This document shows, one piece after another, positions 42,644-51,800 of a stretch of 64,000 nucleotides of DNA. Numbering within the stretch: position 1 is the stretch's first letter; the number at the start of each line of letters is the position of its first letter. The translations under genes were made by a program, and so were the position numbers. Source of the DNA: Planctomycetaceae bacterium (GTDB lineage Bacteria > Planctomycetota > Planctomycetia > Pirellulales > Pirellulaceae); the NCBI GenBank assembly GCA_020638975.1, contig JACKHN010000023.1:43694-107693 (forward strand). The letters are read 5' to 3'. The notes below the pieces were generated by a model that had not been told where the DNA came from, made no database searches, and saw nothing but the letters and a program-made list of their open reading frames with translations.

Positions 42644-42991
42644 TTACTTCAGGTGTGCGAACTCCGTGGCTCCACCTTCGAACTTCATGAACTCGATGAC
42701 GGCACCGTCTTCCATCACGAAGGCGACGCTCAGTCCGGGCATCGGCGTAAAAGGTTCCAAGATCATCTCCTTGCCTTCGATCGCGGCGCTCATGTCGTCC
42801 ACTCGATAGGCCACATGAGGCATCTCGCGCAGCGGCCCCGTCACGGGCGAGTCGTCTTCGAAGCGAAGAAACTCGACACGGTAAGGATGATCCGCCGGAT
42901 CGGTCACCCAGACTTTAGTGTCCGCGACGTAGGTTTCGTTTGGTTGAGGATCGTTGGTGGGAAGGCCGATGTGATGAAACGTTTTTGCCAT
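42644..42991 (-). CDS. VOC/glyoxalase-fold protein
   Basis: 115 residues resembling one vicinal-oxygen-chelate unit: FHHIGLPTNDPQPNETYV at the start, MPHVAYRVDDMSAAIEGKEM in the middle and FVMEDGAVIEFMKFEG at the end, with His, Glu placed as in metal-binding VOC proteins. The reaction cannot be told; members include lyases, epimerases and dioxygenases. GAGGAAC lies before the ATG at 42991. It is a single gene, convergent with the CBM9-like gene. Confidence 0.8.
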   Translation of the reverse strand: MAKTFHHIGLPTNDPQPNETYVADTKVWVTDPADHPYRVEFLRFEDDSPVTGPLREMPHVAYRVDDMSAAIEGKEMILEPFTPMPGLSVAFVMEDGAVIEFMKFEGGATEFAHLK

Positions 42992-43411
42992 GGTGTTCCT
43001 CGGTTTCTATAAGCACAGTATGTGTTACTCTCCTTTTGCCCCGTTGTCCATCAGGTCAACGCGACTCGATTGTCGGCTCGACGACCTGCAGTGATACCGT
43101 TTGTAGGTCGGACGCCTCGTCCGACCAAGGATCCGTTTGAAACATCGGACGGACGAGGCGTCCATCCTACGGATTCTTCCAACGGTATCACGACGCCTCG
43201 GTCGCTATGATTGACGTCGGTTCGACCAGCAGACAGAATCAATCATTCACGCCTAGAGTTTTTAGTCAGAAATGACTTCCCGCCTCAATGACAGTTTGTT
43301 TAGCTGCGTAGCCAACAGGCCGCGCGCCGTTTGACGCCTGCATCCCGCGCGCCCCATTGGCCACGCGATGAAACAACGAAGTTGATGCAATGAATTGGCA
43401 AAGGTCATCTC
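42992..43411. other. Divergent intergenic region with palindromic repeat
   Basis: 420 bp between VOC (-) and Gfo/Idh/MocA (+). It contains the repeat at 43091-43191; no gene is supported. Confidence 0.5.
43091..43191. repeat. 101-bp palindromic intergenic repeat, third family
   Basis: Outer ends GTGATACCGTT and AACGGTATCAC are complementary, and the inner arms GGACGCCTCGTCCGACC and GGACGGACGAGGCGTCC pair as well, with a short unequal segment between. This is a long imperfect hairpin of the kind found between genes in planctomycetes. Confidence 0.75.
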
Positions 43412-44419
43412 ATGAATGAATCGAAACGCGTCCGCTGGGGAGTCATTGGTCTGGGCTGGTTCGGCGAAGTGCATGCCGACAACTTGGCCGAGATGCCCGA
43501 CATCGAACTCACAGCCCTGTGTACTCGGCGGCCCAATCGACTTGGCGAAGTCGCGGATCGGCTCGGCATCGAGCGGCGCTATACCGACTATCACGAACTG
43601 CTGGCCGATCCCGATGTCGATGTGGTCAGCATCACGACGCACGTTTACGACCATCGCGAGATCGCGATCGAGGCCCTGCGGAGCGGCAAGCACGTGTTGT
43701 TGGAAAAGCCCATGGCACCGTCCGCCGCCGACTGTGACCAGATCATCCACGCCGCCGCCGAAGCCAGTGGCTTGTTCATGGTGGGACACATCTGCCGTTT
43801 CGATCCGCGCGTGGCACTGGCCAAGGAAGCGATCGAACAGGGGCGAATCGGCAAGATTATTTCCATGCACGCCCGACGAAATCTCTCCAAAGCCATCGGT
43901 CGTCTGGTGCTCGACGACATCTCGGCCTTGATGGGTGACGGCATTCACGACGCTGACTTGATGCTTTGGTTCAGCCAGGCCAAGGTGTCGAGCGTGTATG
44001 CCCAGGAGATTCATCCCGGCCAAAACAAATACCCTGACGCGGGTTGGTCGATCGCCCGGCTCGACGATGGTGCCGTGGCAGTGGTCGAGTCCGTATGGCA
44101 CTTGCCTGAGAGCACTCCCTACGCCATCGATGCCCGGCTGGAAGTCATCGGCACGGAAGGGGCTTTGTATATCAACTGTGGCGAGGCCGGCTTGGCTATT
44201 CACGATGCCGCAGGCGTCAAGATGCCCGACACGATGTACTGGCCACGACCGTTCGGAAGGTATGCCGGCGTGCTGCAGGAAGAGCTGCGTTACTTCGCCA
44301 ACTGTGTACGTGCGGGTCAAACTCCACAGCGAATCACGCCAGAAGAGTCACGGGCCGCGGTAGCGTGGATGGCAGCCGCGACCGAATCGGCGCAATCGGG
44401 AGCCGTCATTACCTTTTGA
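43412..44419 (+). CDS. Gfo/Idh/MocA-family oxidoreductase, cytosolic
   Basis: 335 residues without a signal peptide. The Rossmann motif is VRWGVIGLGWFGEVHADN, EKP is in HVLLEKPMAPSAAD, and the substrate-domain HD pair is in MGDGIHDADLMLWF. The overall pattern is that of myo-inositol/scyllo-inositol or sugar dehydrogenases. AAAGGT precedes the ATG. The haem dehydrogenase starts 39 bp after its stop on the same strand, so the two are likely co-expressed. Confidence 0.92.
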   Translation: MNESKRVRWGVIGLGWFGEVHADNLAEMPDIELTALCTRRPNRLGEVADRLGIERRYTDYHELLADPDVDVVSITTHVYDHREIAIEALRSGKHVLLEKPMAPSAADCDQIIHAAAEASGLFMVGHICRFDPRVALAKEAIEQGRIGKIISMHARRNLSKAIGRLVLDDISALMGDGIHDADLMLWFSQAKVSSVYAQEIHPGQNKYPDAGWSIARLDDGAVAVVESVWHLPESTPYAIDARLEVIGTEGALYINCGEAGLAIHDAAGVKMPDTMYWPRPFGRYAGVLQEELRYFANCVRAGQTPQRITPEESRAAVAWMAAATESAQSGAVITF

Positions 44420-44458
44420 GCTGGTCCGCGGAACAGCTTTTCGGCAAGGAGAATCGTT

Positions 44459-47050
44459 TTGAAGACACGAGGCGTTGTCTCTGCAAACCGTGAGATAGGC
44501 ATCCTGCCTATCAAGAGCTGCTGTCCAAGAGTGCTGGACAGGCAAGATGCCTATCCCACGTTCCATGGTCGAATATCGCGTTTGCTTCTGCTCACGCTGA
44601 GCCTCTGTTGCCACACCTTGCAGGCTGAGGTCGATGATGATCTACCTGGCGGCGGGCAAGCGACTCCCGTGGAATCGATCACCTTGCCCGCGGGCTTTCA
44701 CGCCCAATTGTTGCGATCGGCGGGACGGGGCGAAGGGTCGTGGATCAGTATGACGTTCGATGATCGCGGTCGAGTGATTCTCGGTCGCGACAAGCGTGGT
44801 GTCGTGCGGCTGTCGTTGAGCGCGGATCGGAGCGGCGTCGAGCGGTTTGAGGTGCTGGAGAATACGCTTCAACATTGTCGTGGAGTGCTTTACGCGCACA
44901 ACAGCCTCTACGTCTGCGCGACGAATTCCAAAGGCTTTTACCGCCTCCGCGACACCAACGGTGACGATCGCTTCGACGACGTTCAGCAACTCAAGTTCAT
45001 GGATTACCAGAGCCGTTACGGTCACGGCACCAATCAGCTTGTGCTGGGGCCGGACAACATGCTGTACATCGTGAACGGCAACGACGTGGCGTTCCCAGAA
45101 GGTGTGGCGGCTGATTCGCCGTATCGCAATCCGCAGGACGACCATCTGTTGCCCGAGCCACGCGATGCGGTCGAGGAAGTGCGTGTCGGGCACATTCTGC
45201 GAACTGATCCGGAAGGCAAACACTGGGAGGTCATCGCCGGTGGTTTCCGCAATCAGGTCGACGTGGCCTTCAACGACGATGGCGAGATGTTCACTTACGA
45301 TGCCGATATGGAATGGGACGTCGGCCTGCCCTGGTATCGGCCAACGCGACTCAATCACGTCGTTTCTGGCGGAGAGTACGGCTGGCGCTGGGGGACGGGG
45401 AAATGGCCGGTTTACTTTGCAGACAGCTTACCTTCAACGCTCGATACGGGATTGGGTTCGCCGACGGGGTTGGAGTTTGGCACGCGGTCGCACTTTCCGT
45501 TGCCTTATCGCGAGTCGCTGTTCATGGGAGACTGGCAGAACGGTCGCATTCTCTATGTCGAGATGTCGCCACACGGTGCCAGCTATGACTGCGATTACAA
45601 AGTGTTTCTCGAAGGTGGGGCGCTGAATGTTTGCGACCTGACGTTCGGGCCGGATGGGGCGATGTACTTCATCACCGGCGGACGTGGCTCGCAGTCCGGT
45701 TTGTATCGCGTGACATACGATGGCCCCGAAGTCGCCGCCACTGCACTGAATGAAGAAGAAGTCGGGCAAGCCCAGGAGGCGAAAGCAGCGCGTCAGTTGC
45801 GACACCGATTGGAAGAGTTCCACCGTCGCCGCGATGCCAACGCGATCGAAGTGGCTTGGCCGCACTTGAACAGCGATGATCGCTGGCTGCGATTTGCTGC
45901 GCGGCTGGCGGTCGAACGTCAGGATCCGGTGCTGTGGCGCGATCGAGCATTGAGCGAAACTCGCCCGACCGCGATGATCGCAGCCCTACTGGCGCTGGCC
46001 CGACTGGGACGCGCCGAGGATCAAACGGAGTTGTTGGCGGCGCTAGATCGCCTGCCGCTACAGCAACTGGAACGCGAGCAGTTGCTGGACGCATTGCGCG
46101 TCTGGGAATTGAGTTTCATCCGCCAAGGCGCCCCTTCACCCACGGATCGTGCGCGTGTGTTGGCGAGACTCGACCAACTCTATCCGCATCCGAGCAGTTA
46201 CGCCAATCGCGAGCTGTGCCGATTGCTGATCTACTTGCAGGCACCAGATGTGATCCCGCGCACGGTCGATCTGATTCGCCACGCCATCAGTCAGGAAGAC
46301 GCGATCTTCTACTCGCAATTGTTGGCTCGCGTCCCTGAAGGCTGGACGACCGAGACTCGCGAGACTTTTTTTGCCGCCCTGCTCGCCGCGCGCGACTACC
46401 AGGGCGGCAAGTTACTGGCCGATGCACTGCTGCATATTCGCGAAGATGCCGTCTCGACATTAACGGACGCCGAGAAGGAATCGTTGAAACCCCGCCTCGA
46501 ACAGTTGGCGGCTGCCAAGGAAGTCATCCAAGAAATAAACCCAGCGCCGTTTGTGAAACAGTGGAGTTGGGAAGAGTTGGAAGCCGAATTGCCACAGGCG
46601 CTTCACAACCGGTCGTGGCAGCAAGGCCGGGCCGCACTGGCCAAAGCTTCGTGCGTCAAGTGTCATCGCCTCGGCGAACAAGGTGCTTTCACGGGGCCGG
46701 ACCTGACGCACGTCGGTCGCCGATTCGACGAACGCGCACTGCTCGAATCGATCCTGCTGCCGTCCAAGGTGATTGACGAAAAGTACCGGCTCAATAGCTA
46801 CCTGCTGGAGAACGGAACAGTTGTCACTGGCACACCGGTTGGCGTAGGAGCTAAATCGATCACGCTGCAAATCGACCCGCTACGAACCGAGACCGTCGAA
46901 GTGCTTCGCGAACAAATCGAACAGACTTTGCCAGCAAACCTCTCGCCAATGCCGTCAGGTTTGGCGAATGTGCTGACCGCAGAGGAGATATTAGATCTGA
47001 TCGCGTACCTTAAATCAGGCGGCGATCCGCAGGCGGCTGTGTATCAATAG
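44459..47050 (+). CDS. Planctomycete-type dehydrogenase with C-terminal haem c domain
   Basis: 863 residues from a TTG start with AAGGAG 6 nt upstream. Residues 12-34 are translated from a palindromic repeat (GILPIKSCC...DRQDAYPT); only then comes a signal core (RLLLLTLSLCCHTLQA). A beta-propeller of the soluble glucose dehydrogenase type follows (HGTNQLVLGPDNMLYIVNGN, FNDDGEMFTYDADMEWDVG), then helical repeats. The haem c motif is CVKCHRLGEQGAFTGPDLTH (about residue 734), with a likely Met ligand in LSPMPSG. It is a periplasmic sugar-type oxidoreductase that would pass electrons to cytochromes. Whether the extended N-terminus still exports the protein is uncertain. Confidence 0.88.
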   Translation: MKTRGVVSANREIGILPIKSCCPRVLDRQDAYPTFHGRISRLLLLTLSLCCHTLQAEVDDDLPGGGQATPVESITLPAGFHAQLLRSAGRGEGSWISMTFDDRGRVILGRDKRGVVRLSLSADRSGVERFEVLENTLQHCRGVLYAHNSLYVCATNSKGFYRLRDTNGDDRFDDVQQLKFMDYQSRYGHGTNQLVLGPDNMLYIVNGNDVAFPEGVAADSPYRNPQDDHLLPEPRDAVEEVRVGHILRTDPEGKHWEVIAGGFRNQVDVAFNDDGEMFTYDADMEWDVGLPWYRPTRLNHVVSGGEYGWRWGTGKWPVYFADSLPSTLDTGLGSPTGLEFGTRSHFPLPYRESLFMGDWQNGRILYVEMSPHGASYDCDYKVFLEGGALNVCDLTFGPDGAMYFITGGRGSQSGLYRVTYDGPEVAATALNEEEVGQAQEAKAARQLRHRLEEFHRRRDANAIEVAWPHLNSDDRWLRFAARLAVERQDPVLWRDRALSETRPTAMIAALLALARLGRAEDQTELLAALDRLPLQQLEREQLLDALRVWELSFIRQGAPSPTDRARVLARLDQLYPHPSSYANRELCRLLIYLQAPDVIPRTVDLIRHAISQEDAIFYSQLLARVPEGWTTETRETFFAALLAARDYQGGKLLADALLHIREDAVSTLTDAEKESLKPRLEQLAAAKEVIQEINPAPFVKQWSWEELEAELPQALHNRSWQQGRAALAKASCVKCHRLGEQGAFTGPDLTHVGRRFDERALLESILLPSKVIDEKYRLNSYLLENGTVVTGTPVGVGAKSITLQIDPLRTETVEVLREQIEQTLPANLSPMPSGLANVLTAEEILDLIAYLKSGGDPQAAVYQ
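44490..44559. repeat. 70-bp palindromic repeat inside a coding sequence, copy 3
   Basis: Left arm 44490-44512 (starts GTGAGATAGGCATCCTG) and right arm 44537-44559 (ends AAGATGCCTATCCCAC) match at 20 of 23 positions. The outer part (GTGGGATAGGC) is the same as in the copies at 18642 and 27454. The 24-nt loop partly forms an inner CTGTCC/GGACAG stem. It lies in the first 35 codons of the haem dehydrogenase. Confidence 0.8.
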
Positions 47051-47109
47051 ACACAATGACACCGGGAGTTTGAACGTTCTTGGTTTTGAACGGGAGGACA
47101 CCGAGGAAA

Positions 47110-47207
47110 CGGAGAGTTCGTTCCTCCGTTCTCTCTGCTATCTCCTGTTCATTCAATCCCCAACGACATGTTATCAACCAATGCCGCTCCATAGGGAACT
47201 ATCTCTC
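47110..47207 (+). promoter_or_regulatory. Duplicated 98-nt leader, copy A
   Basis: The 98 nt before the ATG at 47208 match the 98 nt before the ATG at 48848 at 85 positions, without gaps. Both contain ATTCAATCCCCAACG and end in TAGGGAACT plus TCTCTC before the start codon. It carries the ribosome site and probably a promoter or a leader control. Confidence 0.7.
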
Positions 47208-48260
47208 ATGAACAGATCTACAATTACGATTGTCGCCTCGTCCTTCGCTCGCTCCATGCGCGCCCTATCAAGGCACTTCGTTCTGCTAACAGGATGTTTC
47301 CTCTCGATATTTGTCGCGAATGGTTGGGCGGACCAGCCGTCGTTGCCATTAAAAGCTGGCATCATCGGCATGGATGCACACGCGTTGGCTTGGACGAAAA
47401 TCCTCAATGATCCGCAGGCGACGGGCGAACTGGCCGACATGACCGTGGTAGCCGGCTTTCCCGGCGGCAGCTCTGATATCCCGCAGAGCATGGAGTTGCT
47501 CAAGGCTCAGGTTGAACCGGTGGCCGCATTGGGCGTGGAGATTGTCGACTCGATCGACGAGCTGTTGAAGAAGGTCGACGTGGTCATGATCTTGAGTATT
47601 GACGGGCGAAAGCACTTGGACGAGGTGCGGCCTGTCTTTGCAGCAGGTAAGCCCGTGTTCGTCGACAAACCGATCGCCGGCTCACTCGCCGATGCGATCG
47701 AAATTTTTCGACTGGCCGACGAACACAAGGTGCCTTGCTTTTCCAGTTCGTCGTTACGTTTCGCGAAACAAACTTTGAATATCCGACAGGATCCACGGTT
47801 GGGCGAGTTGGTCGGGTGCGATCAGTATGCTCCCTGTGCTTTGGAGCCGCATCATCCTGACTTCTTCTGGTACGGCATCCACGGGGTCGAGCCGCTGTTT
47901 ACGATCATGGGCAGTGGCTGTGTGTCGGTCACGCGTGTGCAGACCGAGGGCACCGACATGGCTGTGGGGGTTTGGCAAGACGGTCGGATCGGCACGTTTC
48001 GAGGTATCCGTAACGGCCAACGTGGCTATGGCTCGACGGTGTTTGGCACCAAGGGGATCGTGCCGGGTGGAGGGTTCGACGGCTATGAGCCGCTGATTGT
48101 GGAGATCGTCCGCTTCTTCAAAACCGGAAAACCTCCCGTGACGGCGGAAGAGACGTTGGAGATCTTCGCGTTCATGGAAGCGGCTGACGAAAGCAAACGC
48201 CGCGGCGGCAGTCCCGTCACGTTGGACAGTGTCATGAAGCAGGCCACACTCAAGCAATAA
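47208..48260 (+). CDS. Exported Gfo/Idh/MocA-like protein
   Basis: 350 residues from the ATG at 47208 (AGGGAA upstream). The N-terminus is long and hydrophobic (HFVLLTGCFLSIFVANGWA), a Sec-type signal or anchor. The Rossmann region is divergent (LKAGIIGMDAHALAWTKIL instead of GxGxxG), while the DKP variant of EKP is kept (GKPVFVDKPIAGSLADAIEI) and the C-terminal domain is shortened. NAD binding is therefore doubtful. The frame open from 47070 would translate the repeated leader and is rejected. It sits between the two haem dehydrogenases. Confidence 0.85.
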   Translation: MNRSTITIVASSFARSMRALSRHFVLLTGCFLSIFVANGWADQPSLPLKAGIIGMDAHALAWTKILNDPQATGELADMTVVAGFPGGSSDIPQSMELLKAQVEPVAALGVEIVDSIDELLKKVDVVMILSIDGRKHLDEVRPVFAAGKPVFVDKPIAGSLADAIEIFRLADEHKVPCFSSSSLRFAKQTLNIRQDPRLGELVGCDQYAPCALEPHHPDFFWYGIHGVEPLFTIMGSGCVSVTRVQTEGTDMAVGVWQDGRIGTFRGIRNGQRGYGSTVFGTKGIVPGGGFDGYEPLIVEIVRFFKTGKPPVTAEETLEIFAFMEAADESKRRGGSPVTLDSVMKQATLKQ

Positions 48261-48318
48261 CGCCGGGAATTTTGAACAGGAGGCTACAGAGGAAACGGAG
48301 AATGGATAACGTTTCTTT

Positions 48319-48722
48319 TTACTCCGAATTGGCTCCAGGAAGGATCAACCTCGATACTCCGTCGGTGAGTTTGAGCTCGTGGAAGTTGATGATCAACCCC
48401 AGAGGGATATCAAGAAGTTTCATGTAGCTGAGCAATTGTGCCTTATGGATCGGATGCACCGTTTCGACTGCTTTGACTTCCACAAACAAACATCTATCGA
48501 TTAGCAGGTCGAAGCGTAGTGGCTCTTCACGTTGGAACTGCTTGTACCGAATGATCACGCTTTCTTGATTTTGAACCATATGATCTCGTAATTGAAGTTC
48601 CATCGTCAGGCACCACTCGTAAATCGATTCCAGCAATCCTGGCCCCTTTCCTTATGCACTTCAATCGCCGCTCCAATTACATCGTGAGTTATTCCAGCAG
48701 CTTGTGCAAACAGTGGATGCAT
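48319..48722 (-). pseudogene. GxxExxY protein, split by a -1 frameshift
   Basis: The start is readable from ATG 48722: MHPLFAQAAGITHDVIGAAI, then EVHKE, the typical opening. The next motif, GPGLLESIYEWCL, is in another frame; one base is missing in the C run at about 48643-48646. The rest continues to 48319 with LRFDLLIDRCLFVEVKAVET, HPIHKAQLLSYMKLLDIPLG and LIINFHE, all typical of GxxExxY proteins (nuclease-like fold, role unknown). The ATG at 48636 would make a 105-residue piece without the N-terminal helix. It may be dead or a sequence error. Confidence 0.75.
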
Positions 48723-48749
48723 CGTGGGATCCTTTGCAAACAGAGGACA

Positions 48750-48847
48750 CGGAGAGTTCGTTCCTCAGTTTCCTCTGTTAACTCCTGTTCATTCAATCCC
48801 CAACGGTATGTTTTCAAGCAATGTCGCTCTTTAGGGAACTGTCTCTC
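48750..48847 (+). promoter_or_regulatory. Duplicated 98-nt leader, copy B
   Basis: Partner of 47110-47207 (85 of 98 identical, same length to the start codon). A shorter related stretch (ACAGAGGAAACGGAGA) also occurs at 48288-48303. It lies directly beside the divergent GxxExxY start. Confidence 0.7.
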
Positions 48848-51800
48848 ATGACCAGATACACAATCGCATTCTTCACCGCTTCCCTTGCTTGCATTTTTCT
48901 CGCCTACGGCACTGAGGCAAGTTGTGCCGAATGGGAAACGGTTGCCGTTCCGAGCGAACAAAGTTACTCGGGCAACGCTTGGTATCGAACCTGGTTCAAG
49001 CCGCACGCCACGTTCTTTAGCAAACACGAGCGAGACTTGTTCGGCGAGTCGGTCATCTTGAATATTCGTGGACTTGCCGGTGCGCACGAGGTTTATATCA
49101 ACGGCAAGAAGATCGGCAGCGGCGGCCAGTTTCCACCCAAGTTCCAAGACGGTCGCGAGGGAAATCATCGGCACAAGATCCCCTCCGGCACGCTCGTGCC
49201 TGACCAATGGAACGAAGTGGCGGTCAAAGTCTACAACCCAAGTGGTGCGAGCGGCTTTCTCACCGAGGCGCCGTTCGTAATGAATTACTTTTGGGAGTGC
49301 GTGTTCGAGGGGAACTGGGAGTTTCGCCGCGGGGATGATGCATCGCTGCTGGGCAGTGCGTTGAAAGACAAGCCGGCGACGTCCGCGTTTGACGAATTTC
49401 ACGAATCAAACCGCGTACTCGGTGAGGCGGACAAGCTCGTTCATGGCGAGAAACTGCCGCCGGAAGAATCGTTCGCCAAGATGAAGGCAGCGGATGATCT
49501 GATCGTCGAGCTGATGCTGGCCGAACCGTTGGTCGCCCAGCCGACGCATTTCAGCTTCGACTCGCGTGGCCGCTTGTGGGTGGCGCAGTACCGGCAGTAT
49601 CCGTATCCAGCCGGCCTGAAGATGATCAGCCGCGACCATTATTACCGCTCACATTACGACCGCGTGCCGCTGCCACCGCCCAATCACGATCGTGGACGCG
49701 ATATCATTTCGATTCACGAGGACACCGACGGCGACGGCAAGTACGACAAACATAAAGTCTTTCAAGACGGACTGAACATGGCCAATGCCGCGATTCGCGG
49801 TCGCGGCGGCGTGTGGGTGATGCATACGCCTTACCTGCTGTTCTATCCCGACCAGGATTTTGATGACGTCCCCGACGGACCGCCCGTTGTCCACCTGCAA
49901 GGCTTCGGCATGGAAGACACACATTCGGTTGCCAACGGTCTGGTGTGGGGGATGGACGGTTGGCTGTATGGCGCGCAAGGCAGCACGACAAGTTGCCACG
50001 TGACGCGTCCCGGAATCGACCCGCCGAAATCTCCAGGTGTCTACTTCCAGGGCTGTATGGTGTGGCGTTATCACCCCGAGACGCATCGCTTCGAAATCTT
50101 CTCCGAAGGCGGTGGCAACAATTTTGGTTTGGAGCTTGATTCCGGCGGTCGTCTGTTCACCGGCAACAACGGTGGGCAGACTCGCGGTTGGCACTATATG
50201 CAAGGTAGCCTGCACTTGATGCAGGGCACATCGCCAAACAAGTTCGGACCTGTGCGAAATCCCTTTGCCTTTGGCGAGTTGCCGCACATGGGGAGCGAAC
50301 AGGATATTCCACGCTTCACACATTTCGCCACGCTTGTGGAATCGACCGCCGTGCCGCAGAAATACCAGAATTCGTTTTTCAGCGTCGAGCCGCTGCATAA
50401 TTTTGTGATCGCCAGTAGACGCATTCCACAAGGCGCAACGTTTAATACCAGCGATTTGAACAAGGTGCTCACCTCGGACGACTTCTCCTTTCGACCCGTG
50501 TACATCGGCAACGCTCCCGATGGATCGGTCCTGGTTGCCGATTTCTACGAACACTACATCGCACACGGCCAGCACTATCAAAGTCAGATCGATCCCACGA
50601 CCGGACGCATCTTTCGCTTGCGCGGTAAACAAGAACCACTGGAGCAGGATCTCAACCTGCACGACAAGACGACAGATCAGTTGATTGCTCTGCTAAGCCA
50701 CCCCAACCGCTGGCACCGGCACACGGCCGTTCGGTTGTTGGGCGAGCGTAAGGATCCCAGTTCAGTGGCCAAGCTGCAGCGGCTCGTTGGCAGCGGCAAA
50801 GACCTGGAATCGCTGGCCTCGCTGTGGGCCTTGTATCAGGGTTTCGGGCTGGATCGCGAGACAGCGCTGGTTGCAATGCAGCACGAGTATCCAATGGTCC
50901 GATACTGGGCAGTCCGCCTGATCTGTGACGATGTGGGCTTTGCTCACAAACGTACCACGATCGGACTCGCCGATAGCCTAGGCGAACTCAAGGACGGGCC
51001 GACACGAGTTCCCGACGATTTGTTTCAAGCCATCCTCGCGCTGACACTTCGCGAAGACAACGCCGAGGTGCGTTCTCAAATCGCGGGGTCGGCGCGGCGA
51101 CTGCCCGTGGATCAAGCACTTGCGTTAGTAACTGCCGTACTAAAGCATCACGAAGACATCGATGATCTGTACGTACCGCTGTTGTGTTGGTGGGTGCTCG
51201 AAATCAATCTCGATCTCGATCGTGACGCCGTCATGGCGTTGTTTGAAGACTCGGGGTTTCGCAGCGAGCCGATGGTCGTCAAGCACATTCTTGCCAGGAT
51301 GATGCGAGGCTTGGCGCTCAAGGGAAAGAATCACGACTTGCAACAATGTGCGAGATTACTGGAACTCGCCAGCGAACAAGAGCAAGTCGATGAGTTGCTA
51401 AAAGGCTTTGAGCAAGCTTATGCCGGGCGGCGGATGGTCGGGCTGCCGGAAAATCTGGCTCGAGCGCTAGTTGACAGCGGTCGCTCGTCATTGGAGTTGC
51501 GTGTCCGGCTGGGTGATGCTGCCGCTGCGAGTGAAGCAATCGCGTTGCTCAAGAAAAGTGACGCCTCGGCCAGCGAACGAACTGCGATTGCGCGAATGTT
51601 GGGCGAAGTCAAGGCTGACGAAAGTCTCCAACCGCTGCTGGATGTTTCCGTCACGGCCACGGATGCCGAACTTCAACGAGCCGCCTTGACTGCGGTCTCT
51701 GCCTTCGACGGGCCTGCGATTGGCAAGCGGTTGCTGGACGCATTTGCGAACTTTTCAGATGAAGTCCGTCCCGCTTTCTTCGACTTGATGCTCAGCCGAA

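Noticed and set aside
43262..44320. 352-residue - strand frame
   Set aside because: Antisense to a clear Gfo/Idh/MocA gene with intact motifs; its sequence has no recognisable family.
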